Positions 33,829 through 42,268 of a stretch of DNA of 60,265 bases are shown one piece after another; within the stretch, counting starts at the first letter, position 1, and each line of letters starts with the position of its first letter. The notes below the pieces were generated by a model. The model was not told where the DNA came from and did no database searches. It saw only the letters and a program-made list of their open reading frames with translations. The position numbers were made by a program, and so were the translations under genes. Source of the stretch: Geodermatophilus amargosae (GTDB lineage: Bacteria > Actinomycetota > Actinomycetes > Mycobacteriales > Geodermatophilaceae); assembly GCF_900116515.1 (NCBI RefSeq), contig NZ_FPBA01000029.1, positions 1 to 60,265 of the forward strand, given 5' to 3'.

Positions 33829-35448
33829 GTGACCCCACCCGACGACGCTCGCGAGACCGGCACGCCCGAGGCCGCGACCCGCGACGCCGACCGCACCGTG
33901 GAGGCCGTCGTCCGCCCGCCGGTCGGCAGCGGCCGCGACGGCGACGCGGTCTTCGCCCGGCCCGCCGGGGCCACCGGTTCCTTCGACCCGCCGGAGCAGG
34001 CCCGGCCGGCCTCGGCGCCCCGGCCGCAGCCCAGCCCCGCACAGGCCGCCGCCTTCGGCCGGCCGGCCGCCGTCCCCGGCAGCTTCGCCGGCGACCGCCC
34101 CGCGATGCCGCCCCGGCCGGTGCCCCCGCCGCCGCCGGAGGCCGTGTTGCGCGCCTTCCGCGCACCGGCCGGCCAGGCCGGGCTGCAGGAGCCGCCCGGT
34201 GGCCGTCCCGGGCGCCGGCGCACGTCGGCCGGCCCGTGGTGGAAGCCGGACGCGAAGAGCGACCCGTGGCGCGATCCGCACGCCCCGGCCGGCCTCACCG
34301 GTCCCGCGGTGTTCGAGGAGGAGTCCGAGCAGGAGGGGCCGGTCGTCGTCGACCGGGAGGGCCGCCGGAAGCTGCGGCTGCGCGACCTGTCGGTGCGGGT
34401 GGCCGTGCTCGTCGCGCTGGCCGTCCTGCTCGCCGGCGCGCTCGGCGGCGGGGTGGGCTACCTGCTGACCCGCGAGGCCAGCGAGACGCCGCTGCTGGCA
34501 CCGGGCACCACCCTGACCGAGACCGACGAGGGGATCACCCGGGAGCCGGGCTCGGTGTCCGACATCGCCGAGACCGTGATCCCGGCCGTCGTGTCCATCG
34601 AGGTGCGCATCGGCGACGCGGGCGCCACCGGCTCGGGTGTGGTCGTCGACGGCGCCGACGGCTACATCGTCACCAACAACCACGTCATCTCCGGCGCCGA
34701 CGGTGTGGAGGGCGCGGAGATCCGCGCGGTGTTCAGCGACGGCAGCGGCTCGTCGGCGCGCATCGTCGGCCGCGACCCGGCCAGCGACATCGCCGTCGTC
34801 AAGGTCGAGAAGCCCGGCCTGGTCACCGCCTCGCTCGGCGACTCCGACGACGTCGTCGTCGGTGACCCGGTCGTCGCCATCGGCTCGCCGCTGGGCCTGG
34901 CCGGCACGGTGACCAGCGGCATCGTCAGCGCCCTCGACCGGCCGGTGCGGCTGGCCGGGGAGGGCAGCGACACCAACGCGGTCATCAGCGCCGTGCAGAC
35001 CGACGCCCCGATCAACCCGGGCAACTCCGGCGGCGCGCTGGTCGACGCCACGGGCGCGGTCATCGGCATCAACACCGCGATCGCCTCGCTCGGCGGCGGC
35101 AGCGTGGGCCTCGGCTTCGCCATCCCGATCGACACCGCCCGCACCGTCGCCGAGCAGCTGATCGCCACCGGCAGTGCGGTGCACGCCACCCTCGGGGTGA
35201 ACACCCGGTCGGTCACCGACGGCACCCGCGACGGCGCGCTGGTCCTCAACGTCGAGCCGGGCAGCCCCGCGGCCGACGCCGGCATCCAGGAGCAGGACGT
35301 CGTCATCGGCGTCGACGACCAGGCCGTGGGCAGCTCCGAGGAGCTCGCCGTCGCCATCGACGCGCACGCCCCCGGGGACGTGGTGACGATCGAGCTGGTG
35401 CGCGGCGGCTCGTCGACGACGGTCCAGGCCACCCTCGCACAGGCCTAG
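33829..35448 (+). CDS. htrA: HtrA-like serine protease
   Basis: A 539-residue membrane-anchored DegP/HtrA protease. Residues 1-180 are Pro-rich and cytosolic, a single membrane helix is at about 189-212, and the trypsin-like domain follows with His285 (NNHVIS), Asp320 (SDIAVVKV) and Ser400 (GNSGGAL). A PDZ domain (about 455-535) ends the protein. It degrades or refolds damaged exported proteins and is placed with sigE/rseA, whose stress response it serves. It starts at a GTG 102 bases after rseA. Confidence 0.93.
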   Translation: MTPPDDARETGTPEAATRDADRTVEAVVRPPVGSGRDGDAVFARPAGATGSFDPPEQARPASAPRPQPSPAQAAAFGRPAAVPGSFAGDRPAMPPRPVPPPPPEAVLRAFRAPAGQAGLQEPPGGRPGRRRTSAGPWWKPDAKSDPWRDPHAPAGLTGPAVFEEESEQEGPVVVDREGRRKLRLRDLSVRVAVLVALAVLLAGALGGGVGYLLTREASETPLLAPGTTLTETDEGITREPGSVSDIAETVIPAVVSIEVRIGDAGATGSGVVVDGADGYIVTNNHVISGADGVEGAEIRAVFSDGSGSSARIVGRDPASDIAVVKVEKPGLVTASLGDSDDVVVGDPVVAIGSPLGLAGTVTSGIVSALDRPVRLAGEGSDTNAVISAVQTDAPINPGNSGGALVDATGAVIGINTAIASLGGGSVGLGFAIPIDTARTVAEQLIATGSAVHATLGVNTRSVTDGTRDGALVLNVEPGSPAADAGIQEQDVVIGVDDQAVGSSEELAVAIDAHAPGDVVTIELVRGGSSTTVQATLAQA

Positions 35449-35461
35449 GGGAGGGAGCCTC

Positions 35462-35851
35462 GTGTTCGACTCGATCGGCTGGGGCGAGATCGTCGTCCTG
35501 GCACTGGCCGCGCTGTTCATCTTCGGGCCCGAGCGGCTCCCGCACCTGGCCCGGGACGCCGCGGCCGGGCTGAAGAAGGTGCGCGAGGCGATCACGGGGG
35601 TGCGCGCCCAGGTGGACGAGTCCCTCGGCGACGACCTCGCCGGCCTGCGCGACCTGGACCTGCGCAAGTACCACCCGAAGACGTTCATCCGCTCGCAGCT
35701 GTTCGACGACGACGCCCCTCCGGTGCGCCGCGGCGACGCCGGGACGCCGGCCGGCGCGACGGCGGCGAGCCTGGTCAAGCCCGCCACCCGGCCGGCCGTC
35801 GCCGACCACGACCGGAGCACCCCGCCGCCGTTCGACGTCGACGCGACCTAG
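35462..35851 (+). CDS. tatB: Sec-independent protein translocase TatB
   Basis: A 129-residue TatB: an N-terminal membrane helix ending FGPERLPHLARDAA (the TatA/B hallmark FGPxxLP), an amphipathic helix (LKKVREAITGVRAQVDESLG) and a long polar tail with the actinobacterial DLRKYHPKTFIRSQLFDDD. It binds twin-arginine substrates with TatC, which is not in the window. It follows htrA by 13 bases, the standard actinobacterial order, and GGGAGGGAG precedes the GTG. Confidence 0.93.
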   Translation: MFDSIGWGEIVVLALAALFIFGPERLPHLARDAAAGLKKVREAITGVRAQVDESLGDDLAGLRDLDLRKYHPKTFIRSQLFDDDAPPVRRGDAGTPAGATAASLVKPATRPAVADHDRSTPPPFDVDAT

Positions 35852-35901
35852 TCCGGGAACGGGGGTCCCGCCGGACGCCCGGACCGCGGCAGACTCCGCG
35901 G

Positions 35902-36501
35902 GTGACCGCCGTCGACTGCTGGGTCGACCCCAGCTGCCCGTACACGTGGGTGACCGCCCGCTGGCTGTGGGAGGTCGAGCGGGTGCGTGACGTCGCTGTC
36001 CGCTGGCACGTGATGAGCCTGGCGGTGCTCGACGAGGGGCGCGAGGACGACCCGGAGGGCGATCCCGAGGGCTGGCTGTGGCAGCCCGTGCGGGTCTTCG
36101 CGCTGGTGCAGGAGGAGCACGGGCAGGCCGCCCTGGCCGCGCTGTACCGCGCCTACGGGGAAGCCGTGCACGGCCGGGGCGAGTGGCCCGACACCCACGA
36201 CCTGCTGCGCGCGGCCGGCCTGCCCGAGCAGCTGGCGGAGGCCGCGCACACCTCCGCCCACGACGGGCTGGTGCGGGCCTCGCACCGGTCGGGGATCGAG
36301 CTGGTGGGCACGCACGTCGGCACCCCGGTTGTGGCGGTGGTCTCCGGGACCGGGACGCGCTCGGCCTGGTTCGGCCCGGTCCTCTCCCGCGTCCCCGTCG
36401 GGGAGGAGGCGGGCCGGTTGTGGGACGGCGTCACGCTCGTCGCCGGGACGAGCGGCTTCCACGAGCTCAAGGGACGCCCGCACGAGGCGCCACGGGGCTG
36501 A
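35902..36501 (+). CDS. DsbA-like thioredoxin-fold protein (mycothiol-dependent nitroreductase type)
   Basis: A 199-residue protein of the DsbA-fold group that includes the mycothiol-dependent reductase Rv2466c. The active-site region is CWVDPSCPYTWVTARWLWEVE; the usual second cysteine of a CxxC is replaced (CPYT), so only a monothiol mechanism with a partner thiol is possible. Further traits are VRWHVMSLAVLDEG and the cis-Pro strand HVGTPVVAV. Rv2466c homologues act on nitro compounds or disulfides. The start is a GTG with no clear ribosome binding site. Confidence 0.78.
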   Translation: MTAVDCWVDPSCPYTWVTARWLWEVERVRDVAVRWHVMSLAVLDEGREDDPEGDPEGWLWQPVRVFALVQEEHGQAALAALYRAYGEAVHGRGEWPDTHDLLRAAGLPEQLAEAAHTSAHDGLVRASHRSGIELVGTHVGTPVVAVVSGTGTRSAWFGPVLSRVPVGEEAGRLWDGVTLVAGTSGFHELKGRPHEAPRG

Positions 36502-36515
36502 CCGCCCCGCGCACG

Positions 36516-36548
36516 ACCGAGGCCCGGCCCCCTGGACCGGGCCTCGGT
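36516..36548. terminator. Bidirectional hairpin terminator
   Basis: A perfect 12-bp stem (ACCGAGGCCCGG at 36,516-36,527 with CCGGGCCTCGGT at 36,537-36,548) and a 9-base loop between the convergent DsbA-like and mrp genes. Confidence 0.8.
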
Positions 36549-36552
36549 GGTG

Positions 36553-37713
36553 TCAGCGACGGACGGGCGTGAGCCCCAGCGACATGCCGGACAGCCCGCG
36601 CTGGCGGACGGCGAGCGACTCGGCGATCTTGCCGAGCGCCTGCGCGGCGGGCGTCTCCGGATCGGCCAGCACGATCGGCGCACCGGCGTCGCCGGACTCC
36701 CGCAGCCGCGTGTCGAGCGGGATCTGGCCGAGCAGCGGGACCCGGGCACCGAGGGTGCGGGTCAGCGCGTCGGAGACCGCCTGGCCGCCACCGGAGCCGA
36801 AGACCTCCATCCGCGAGCCGTCGGGCAGCTCGAGCCACGACATGTTCTCGATGACGCCGACCACCTGCTGGTGGGTCTGCGTGGCGATCGCGCCGGCCCG
36901 CTCGGCCACCTCGGCGGCGGCCAGCTGCGGCGTGGTCACCACGAGGATCTCGGCGTTGGGCAGCAGCTGGGCGATGGAGATCGCGACGTCGCCGGTGCCG
37001 GGCGGGAGGTCCAGCAGCAGGACGTCCAGGTCGCCCCACCACACGTCGGCGAGGAACTGCTGCAGCGCGCGGTGCAGCATCGGGCCGCGCCAGACGACCG
37101 GGGTGTTGCCCGGGGTGAACATGCCGATCGAGATGACCTTCACGCCCATCGACTGCGGCGGCATGATCATGTTGTCGACCTGGGTCGGCTTGTCCTCGAC
37201 GCCGAGCATGCGCGGCACCGAGTGGCCGTAGATGTCGGCGTCCACGACCCCGACCGACAGGCCCTTCTTGGCCAGCGCGGCGGCCAGGTTGACCGTGACG
37301 CTGGACTTGCCGACGCCGCCCTTGCCGGAGGCGACCGCGTAGACGCGGGTCAGCGAGCCGGGCTGGGCGAAGGGGATCACCGGCTCGGCGGTGTCGCTGC
37401 CGCGCACGGTCTTGCGCAGCTCCGAGCGCTGCTCGTCGCTCATGACGTCCAGGCCGACCTGCACCGACGTCACGCCGGGGACGGCGGAGACCGCCGTGGT
37501 CACCCGGTTGGTGATGGTCTCGCGCATCGGGCAGCCGGCCACGGTCAGGTAGACCTCGACGCGCACGGCGCCCGGGTCGCCGCCGACGCCGATCTGCACG
37601 TCCTTGACCATCCCGAGGTCGGTCAGCGGACGGTTGATCTCCGGGTCCTGGACGGTGGCCAGAGCGGCGTTGACGGCGTCGAGCGCCGGCGAGCCGGTCA
37701 GCGTGTCGGACAT
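36553..37713 (-). CDS. mrp: Mrp/ApbC-type iron-sulfur cluster carrier ATPase
   Basis: A 386-residue P-loop ATPase. The N-terminal DUF59/MIP18 domain (about 7-95) includes the VYLTVAGCPMRETI segment, and the ATPase domain has the deviant Walker A VASGKGGVGKSS, VVDADIYGHSVPRML and LLLDLPPGTGD. It helps assemble or insert iron-sulfur clusters. The C-terminal CxxC that many Mrp proteins carry is not seen. It matches the mycobacterial order near mgtE (Rv1229c). The ATG at 37,713 has AAGGAGACAC just upstream. Confidence 0.93.
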   Translation of the reverse strand: MSDTLTGSPALDAVNAALATVQDPEINRPLTDLGMVKDVQIGVGGDPGAVRVEVYLTVAGCPMRETITNRVTTAVSAVPGVTSVQVGLDVMSDEQRSELRKTVRGSDTAEPVIPFAQPGSLTRVYAVASGKGGVGKSSVTVNLAAALAKKGLSVGVVDADIYGHSVPRMLGVEDKPTQVDNMIMPPQSMGVKVISIGMFTPGNTPVVWRGPMLHRALQQFLADVWWGDLDVLLLDLPPGTGDVAISIAQLLPNAEILVVTTPQLAAAEVAERAGAIATQTHQQVVGVIENMSWLELPDGSRMEVFGSGGGQAVSDALTRTLGARVPLLGQIPLDTRLRESGDAGAPIVLADPETPAAQALGKIAESLAVRQRGLSGMSLGLTPVRR

Positions 37714-38109
37714 GGGGGATGTGTCTCCTTCGACGGGGGGACCCGGTCGGCGACGCGCCGCGCGGAGGCGGCGACCTGCACTGCGGGCCACCTCTCACTG
37801 TACGGCGGCGGGCACCGGGTGCCGCCCGGCGCGGTGGTGATCTGCTGCGCACTCGGTGCCGGGCGTCCCGCCGGGCACGTGCAGGTCAACGCCCCCGGGG
37901 CGGCCCGCTCCCCGGCCGCCGGTCGCCGCGCCGGCGCCACGACCCCGCTCGATCCGCCCGGGCAACTGCCGGGCAGTGGCCGTCCACGGAGACGGATGAG
38001 CAGCGACTTCCCCGCAGGTGCTGCATCCGGCGGTCCGCGGGCCCCGGTCGCGCAGCACGCACGGCGGGCGCGTCCTCGGGACTCGGGTGGAGGAGGGGCG
38101 GGCGGGCTC
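37714..38109. other. 396-base gap between divergent mrp and azlC, no gene seen
   Basis: Open frames here have the composition of random high-G+C sequence and no family traits. One inverted repeat (GGCACCGGGTGCC, about 37,810-37,822) is visible. The gap may hold the mrp promoter; I see nothing else. Confidence 0.5.
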
Positions 38110-38115
38110 TAGAGT
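38110..38115 (+). promoter_or_regulatory. Leaderless -10 hexamer for azlC
   Basis: TAGAGT (TANNNT) ends eight bases before the azlC GTG at 38,124, slightly longer than the 6-7 of other cases but still consistent with a leaderless transcript. Confidence 0.4.
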
Positions 38116-38123
38116 CCGACGGC

Positions 38124-38810
38124 GTGCCCGGTCCCGCCCGTACCGCCGTCCTGCGCGACGCGATCGGGCTGGGCGTCGCCGTCGGCCTCTACGGCGTCGC
38201 CTTCGGCGCGGCCGCCGACGCCGCGGGCCTGGACCCCTGGCAGGCGCTGGCCATGTCGCTGCTGATGTTCACCGGCGCCTCGCAGTTCGCGCTGGTCGGT
38301 GTCCTCGGCGCCGGGGGAGGCGCGGCGGCTGCTGTCGGCAGCGCGCTGCTGCTGGGCACCCGTAACACCGTCTACGGCGTCCGCCTGGCGCCGCTGCTCG
38401 CGCCGCGCGGGCTGCTGCGCCGGCTGGGCCTGGCGCACTGGGTGATCGACGAGACGACGGCGCTGGCCGTGGCCGCTCCCGACCGCGGCCTGGCCCGGCT
38501 GGGCTTCCTCGCCGGCGGCGCCACCATCTACGCCGTCTGGAACGCCACCACGCTGGTCGGTGCGCTCGGCGCCGGGGCACTGGGGGAGACGGCGCAGGCG
38601 GCGCTGGACGCCGTCGTCCCGGCCGCGTTCCTCGCCCTGCTGTGGCCGCGGCTGCGCGCCGGCGCCGACGAGCCGGCCGTCGCCCGGCGGGTGGCGCTCG
38701 GCGGCGCGGTCGTCGCGCTGGCGCTGACGCCGTTCGTGCCGCCGGGCGTGCAGGTGGTGGCCGCCGTCGTCGCGGTGGTGCTCGCCGGCCGGCCGCGGGA
38801 GGCGGCGTGA
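38124..38810 (+). CDS. azlC: AzlC family branched-chain amino acid exporter, large subunit
   Basis: A 228-residue membrane protein of the AzlC family. The family traits GLYGVAFGAAADAAGLDPWQ, SLLMFTGASQFALVGVLG and GTRNTVYGVRLAPLL are present with about five hydrophobic segments. Together with AzlD it exports branched-chain amino acids or analogues. The gene overlaps azlD by four bases (GTGA), and the unit continues into the chorismate-mutase fusion. Confidence 0.9.
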   Translation: MPGPARTAVLRDAIGLGVAVGLYGVAFGAAADAAGLDPWQALAMSLLMFTGASQFALVGVLGAGGGAAAAVGSALLLGTRNTVYGVRLAPLLAPRGLLRRLGLAHWVIDETTALAVAAPDRGLARLGFLAGGATIYAVWNATTLVGALGAGALGETAQAALDAVVPAAFLALLWPRLRAGADEPAVARRVALGGAVVALALTPFVPPGVQVVAAVVAVVLAGRPREAA

Positions 38811-39124
38811 GCAGCGGCGCGCTGTGGACGGCGGTGCTCGTCGGGTCGCTGGGCTGCTACCTGCTCAAGCTGGCCGGGCTGTCGGTGCCCGCCGCGTGGG
38901 TCGAGCGGCCGTGGGTGACCCGGCTGGTCACCTTCGTGCCGGCGGCGCTGCTGGCCGCGCTCGTGGCCGTGCAGGCGCTGAGCTCCGGGCAGGACCTCGT
39001 CGTCGACGGCCGGCTGGCCGGGCTGGCGGTCGCCGCGGTGGCGCTGGCGCTGCGCGCGCCGTTCATCGTCGTCCTCGTGCTGGCCGGTGCCACCGGGGCG
39101 CTCGTGCACGTCCTGGTGGGCTGA
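38807..39124 (+). CDS. azlD: AzlD family small subunit
   Basis: A 105-residue protein with four hydrophobic segments and the AzlD features (CYLLKLAGLSVP, WVTRLVTFVPAALLAALVAV, LAVAAVALALRAPFIVVLVL). It partners AzlC. The coupling to azlC fits the family's usual gene pair. Confidence 0.9.
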   Translation: MSSGALWTAVLVGSLGCYLLKLAGLSVPAAWVERPWVTRLVTFVPAALLAALVAVQALSSGQDLVVDGRLAGLAVAAVALALRAPFIVVLVLAGATGALVHVLVG

Positions 39125-39125
39125 G

Positions 39126-39869
39126 GTGACCGGCCCCGCGGACCTCGCCTCCGTCCGCGCCGCGATCGACCGCCTCGACGACGACGTCGTCGCGCTGCTC
39201 GCCCGCCGCGAGGAGCTGGTGCGGGCGGCCGGCCGGCTGAAGGCCGACGGCGCCGCCGTGCGGGCGCCCGGCCGGGTCGAGCAGGTCGTCGCCCGGGCGC
39301 GGGAGCGCGCGACGGCGCACGGCGCGAGCCCGGAGGCGGTCGAGCGGGTGTACCGCGCCATGATCGCCGCCTTCGTCGACCTGGAGCTCGCGACGGCGGC
39401 GGTGGCCGACGGCGTCGTCGTCGGGCCGGCCGCCCCGGGCAGCGCGGGGGAGGTGCTCACCCTCCAGCGCGCCGCCTACGTGACCGAGGCCCAGCTGTAC
39501 GGCGACCCGGGCATCCCGCCGCTCACCGAGACCCTCGAGGAGGTCGCCGCGGCCGTCGCCGCCGGCACCGTCCTCACCGCCACGGTGGGTCCGCGGGTGG
39601 TGGGTGCGGTGCGCGGCGAGCTCGCCGGCGGGGTGCTGTCGGTGGGCCGCCTGGTCGTGGCGCCCGACCGCCGGGGCCGGGGCGTCGGCACGGCCCTGCT
39701 CGCCGCCGTGGAACGGACGCCGGGAGCCCGCCGGGCGGTCCTGTTCACCGGCGCCCGCAGCGCCGGCAACCTCCGCCTGTACCGGCGGGCGGGCTACCGG
39801 GAGGAACGCCGTGAACGGGTCAGCGCCGGCCTCGAGCTCGTCCACCTCGCCAAGGACCTCCCCGGCTGA
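39126..39869 (+). CDS. Chorismate mutase-GNAT acetyltransferase fusion
   Basis: A 247-residue two-domain protein. Residues 1-90 are an AroQ-type all-helical chorismate mutase domain (DLASVRAAIDRLDDDVVALLARREEL), with basic residues at 11, 28 and 39 and Glu52 at the positions of known catalytic residues in the E. coli enzyme; the Gln near residue 88 is not obvious. Residues 100-247 are a GNAT domain with GRLVVAPDRRGRGVGTALL (the CoA-binding Q/RxxGxG/A motif) and LRLYRRAGYREERRE. Such a fusion could acetylate an aromatic-pathway product, but substrates are unknown. It follows azlD by one base. Confidence 0.8.
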   Translation: MTGPADLASVRAAIDRLDDDVVALLARREELVRAAGRLKADGAAVRAPGRVEQVVARARERATAHGASPEAVERVYRAMIAAFVDLELATAAVADGVVVGPAAPGSAGEVLTLQRAAYVTEAQLYGDPGIPPLTETLEEVAAAVAAGTVLTATVGPRVVGAVRGELAGGVLSVGRLVVAPDRRGRGVGTALLAAVERTPGARRAVLFTGARSAGNLRLYRRAGYREERRERVSAGLELVHLAKDLPG

Positions 39870-40446
39870 GCCGCGCGGGCTGCTCGCCGCCGCGCCGGCC
39901 GGGGTCCTGGCGGGGATCGCGGCCAAGGCGGCCGACGAGTCGGGCCAGGCGTGGGCGGCGGACCTGGGCAGCTACCCGGCCGCGTGGGTCCTCGCCGTGG
40001 CCGCGCTGGGCCGCTGGGCGCCGTCGGCCCGCGCGGCGGCGGTGCGTGCGTGCGTCTCCTTCGCCCTGATGAGCCTCGCCTACTACGCGTGGGCGGCGCT
40101 GGTCCTCGGCTTCGGCTGGAACCGGCTGCTCGGCGCCTGGCTGGCGCTCTCGGCCACCGCCGTCCCGGCCGTCGCCGTCGCGGTGCACCGGGCGACCCGG
40201 CAGGACGGGCCGGTGCCCGGTGCGCTGCTCGCGGGCGCCGCGGGCATCGTGCCGGGCGGGGGAGCGGTGCTCGGCGACGCGGCCGCGCACCCGGTGCAGG
40301 CGGCGGCCGACGTGCTCGTCGCCGGGGCGCTGGTCGCCGTCCTGCCCCGGCGGGCGCGCACCCGGCTGTGGGCGAGTCGTGCTGCTCGCGTCGGCCACCT
40401 GGCTCGCCGCCCGCGGCCTCGACGTCTGCAGGCGCTGCTGGGCTGA
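39811..40446 (+). CDS. Membrane protein, DUF6518-like
   Basis: A 211-residue protein with about six hydrophobic segments (LLAAAPAGVLAGIAAKAADES, YPAAWVLAVAALGRWAP, FALMSLAYYAWAALVLGFGW, LALSATAVPAVAVAVHRA). The family has no known function. The GTG at 39,811 has GAGGAA upstream and overlaps the fusion gene by 59 bases, which is unusually long; a later start cannot be excluded. It converges with the DUF1003 gene. Confidence 0.65.
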   Translation: MNGSAPASSSSTSPRTSPAEPRGLLAAAPAGVLAGIAAKAADESGQAWAADLGSYPAAWVLAVAALGRWAPSARAAAVRACVSFALMSLAYYAWAALVLGFGWNRLLGAWLALSATAVPAVAVAVHRATRQDGPVPGALLAGAAGIVPGGGAVLGDAAAHPVQAAADVLVAGALVAVLPRRARTRLWASRAARVGHLARRPRPRRLQALLG

Positions 40447-40449
40447 GCC

Positions 40450-41013
40450 TCAGCCGACCGACTCGCGGCGCTCCCGCTCGGCCCGCTTCTCGCGCTCGCC
40501 CCGCTCGGCGTGCTTGCGGCGCTTCTTCTCCCGCTTCTCCGCGTCGTCGCCCTCGTCTCCGGCCATGCGGTTGAGCTCGCCGCGGATGAAGTCGCGGGTG
40601 GCCAGCTCGCCGACGGCCACGCGCAGCGCGGCCAGCTCGCGGGCGAGGTACTCGGTGTCGGCGCGGGTCGAGGCGGCGCGGGCACGGTCCTCCTCGGCCT
40701 GCACGCGGTCGCGGTCGGCCTGCCGGTTCTGCGCCAGCAGGATCAGCGGCGCGGCGTAGGCGGCCTGGGTGGAGAAGGCCAGGTTCAGCAGGATGAAGGG
40801 ATAGGGGTCCCACCGCAGCCCCACGGCGACCACGTTGAGGGTGATCCAGACGATCACGATCAGCGTCTGGACGGCGAGGAACCGGCCGGTGCCGAGGAAG
40901 CGGGCGATGCCCTCGGCGAACCGGCCGACGGCGTCGGGGTCCAGCCGCAGGAAGCTGGAGAGGCTGCGCGGCGAGCCGCGGGGGACGTCGAGGCGGCGCC
41001 CGGACTCAGCCAC
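40450..41013 (-). CDS. DUF1003 membrane protein
   Basis: A 187-residue protein with the DUF1003 pattern: two hydrophobic helices (FLAVQTLIVIVWITLNVVAV and PFILLNLAFSTQAAYAAPLI), preceded by a charged helix and followed by LLAQNRQADRDRVQAEEDRA. The last 30 residues are extremely basic (KREKKRRKHAERGEREKRAE). Function is unknown. It overlaps the MgtE-like gene end by eight bases, so the two are linked. Confidence 0.88.
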   Translation of the reverse strand: MAESGRRLDVPRGSPRSLSSFLRLDPDAVGRFAEGIARFLGTGRFLAVQTLIVIVWITLNVVAVGLRWDPYPFILLNLAFSTQAAYAAPLILLAQNRQADRDRVQAEEDRARAASTRADTEYLARELAALRVAVGELATRDFIRGELNRMAGDEGDDAEKREKKRRKHAERGEREKRAERERRESVG

Positions 41014-42244
41014 GACGGGCCCGCTCGCGCCAGTCCTCGGGCAGCAGGTGGTCGAGGACGTCGTCGACGCTCACCGCGCCCACCAGCCGGCCCTGCTCGT
41101 CGACGACCGGCGCGGCGACCAGGTTGTAGGTGGCGAAGTAGCGGGTGACCTCGGCCAGCGGCGCCTCGGGGCGCAGCGGCTCGAGGTCGTCGAGGGCGCC
41201 GCTGACCAGCGTCGAGGGTGGCTCGCGCAGCAGCCGCTGGATGTGCGCCAGGCCCAGGTAGCGCCCGGTGGGGGTGGCCGACGGCGGGCGGCAGACGTAG
41301 ACCTGGCTGGCCAGCGACGGCGTGAGCTCGGGCTCGCGGACCCGGGCCAGCGCCTCGGCGATCGTCGCGTCGGGAGAGAGGATCACCGGCTCGCTGGTCA
41401 TCATCCCGCCGGCGGTGTCCTCGGAGTACTTGAGCAGCTGGCGCACCGGCTCGGCCTCGTCGGGCTCCATGAGCTCCAGCAGCCGGTCGCGGTCGACGTT
41501 GGACAGCTCGGCGAGCAGGTCGGCGGCGTCGTCGGGGTCCATCTCCTCGAGGACGTCGGCGGCCCGGCGCTCCTCCAGCGTGCCGAGGATGAGGGCCTGC
41601 TCGGCCTCGGGCAGCTCCCCGAGCACGTCGGCCAGCCGCTCGTCGTCGAGGGCCTCGGCGACCTCGTGCCGCCGCTTGATCGGCAGGTCCTGCAGCGCGT
41701 GCGCGAGGTCGGCGGCGTTGAGCTCGCGGTACGTGGCGATCAGCGTCTCCGCGCCCTGGCCGGTCTCCGGCAGCGCGAGCCCGTCCACCTCGTCCCAGGC
41801 GAGCTGGTGCAGCTGCCCGCGGCGGCCGATGCGGCCGGGCTCCTGGACGGCCAGGCGGGTGATCAGCCAGTCGCCGGTGCGGGTCTGCTCCATGGCGGCG
41901 TCGACCACGGTCGCCCGCCGGGCGGACTCGCGGATGGTGACCGTGCGGTCGAGCAGTTCGCCCAGCACCAGCGTCTCGCCGGCCCGCTGCTCGAAGCGCT
42001 TGAGGTTCAGCGTGCCCGAGCCGAGCACCACCGCGCCGGGGTCGATGCTTGTCACCTTGCCCATCGGCACGAAGATGCGCCGGCGCGCCACGACCTCCAC
42101 GACCAGCCCCAGCGCCCGCGGGGAGGCGCTGCCCACGCGCAGCGCCACGACGACGTCGCGCAGGCGCCCGACCCGGTCCCCGTTGGGGTCGAAGACGGGG
42201 AGTCCGGCGAGCCGGGAGACGTATGCCCTGGTCACCGTGCTCAC
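41006..42244 (-). CDS. MgtE N-domain/CBS protein with PRC-barrel
   Basis: A 412-residue soluble protein. The N-terminal 90 residues look like a PRC-barrel (AGLPVFDPNGDRVGRLRDVV), followed by the MgtE intracellular N-domain (ADLAHALQDLPIKRRHEVAEAL, MDPDDAADLLAELSNVDRDR, MEPDEAEPVRQLLKYSEDTA, then GGMMTSEPVILS) and two CBS domains (about 285-405). The membrane channel of MgtE is missing. It matches the protein called MgtE in the mycobacterial sigE region. A Mg-sensing role coupled to DUF1003 is plausible but not shown. Confidence 0.88.
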   Translation of the reverse strand: MSTVTRAYVSRLAGLPVFDPNGDRVGRLRDVVVALRVGSASPRALGLVVEVVARRRIFVPMGKVTSIDPGAVVLGSGTLNLKRFEQRAGETLVLGELLDRTVTIRESARRATVVDAAMEQTRTGDWLITRLAVQEPGRIGRRGQLHQLAWDEVDGLALPETGQGAETLIATYRELNAADLAHALQDLPIKRRHEVAEALDDERLADVLGELPEAEQALILGTLEERRAADVLEEMDPDDAADLLAELSNVDRDRLLELMEPDEAEPVRQLLKYSEDTAGGMMTSEPVILSPDATIAEALARVREPELTPSLASQVYVCRPPSATPTGRYLGLAHIQRLLREPPSTLVSGALDDLEPLRPEAPLAEVTRYFATYNLVAAPVVDEQGRLVGAVSVDDVLDHLLPEDWRERARRG

Positions 42245-42256
42245 GGTTCGTGAGGT

Positions 42257-42262
42257 TACCGT
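42257..42262 (+). promoter_or_regulatory. Leaderless -10 hexamer for the PhzF gene
   Basis: TACCGT (TANNNT) ends six bases before the GTG at 42,269, in the 24-base gap shared with the divergent MgtE-like gene. Confidence 0.5.
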
Positions 42263-42268
42263 CGGCGC

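Noticed and set aside
40450..42244. Full MgtE magnesium channel
   Set aside because: The protein ends after the CBS domains and lacks the five-helix channel; only the sensor-type domains are present.
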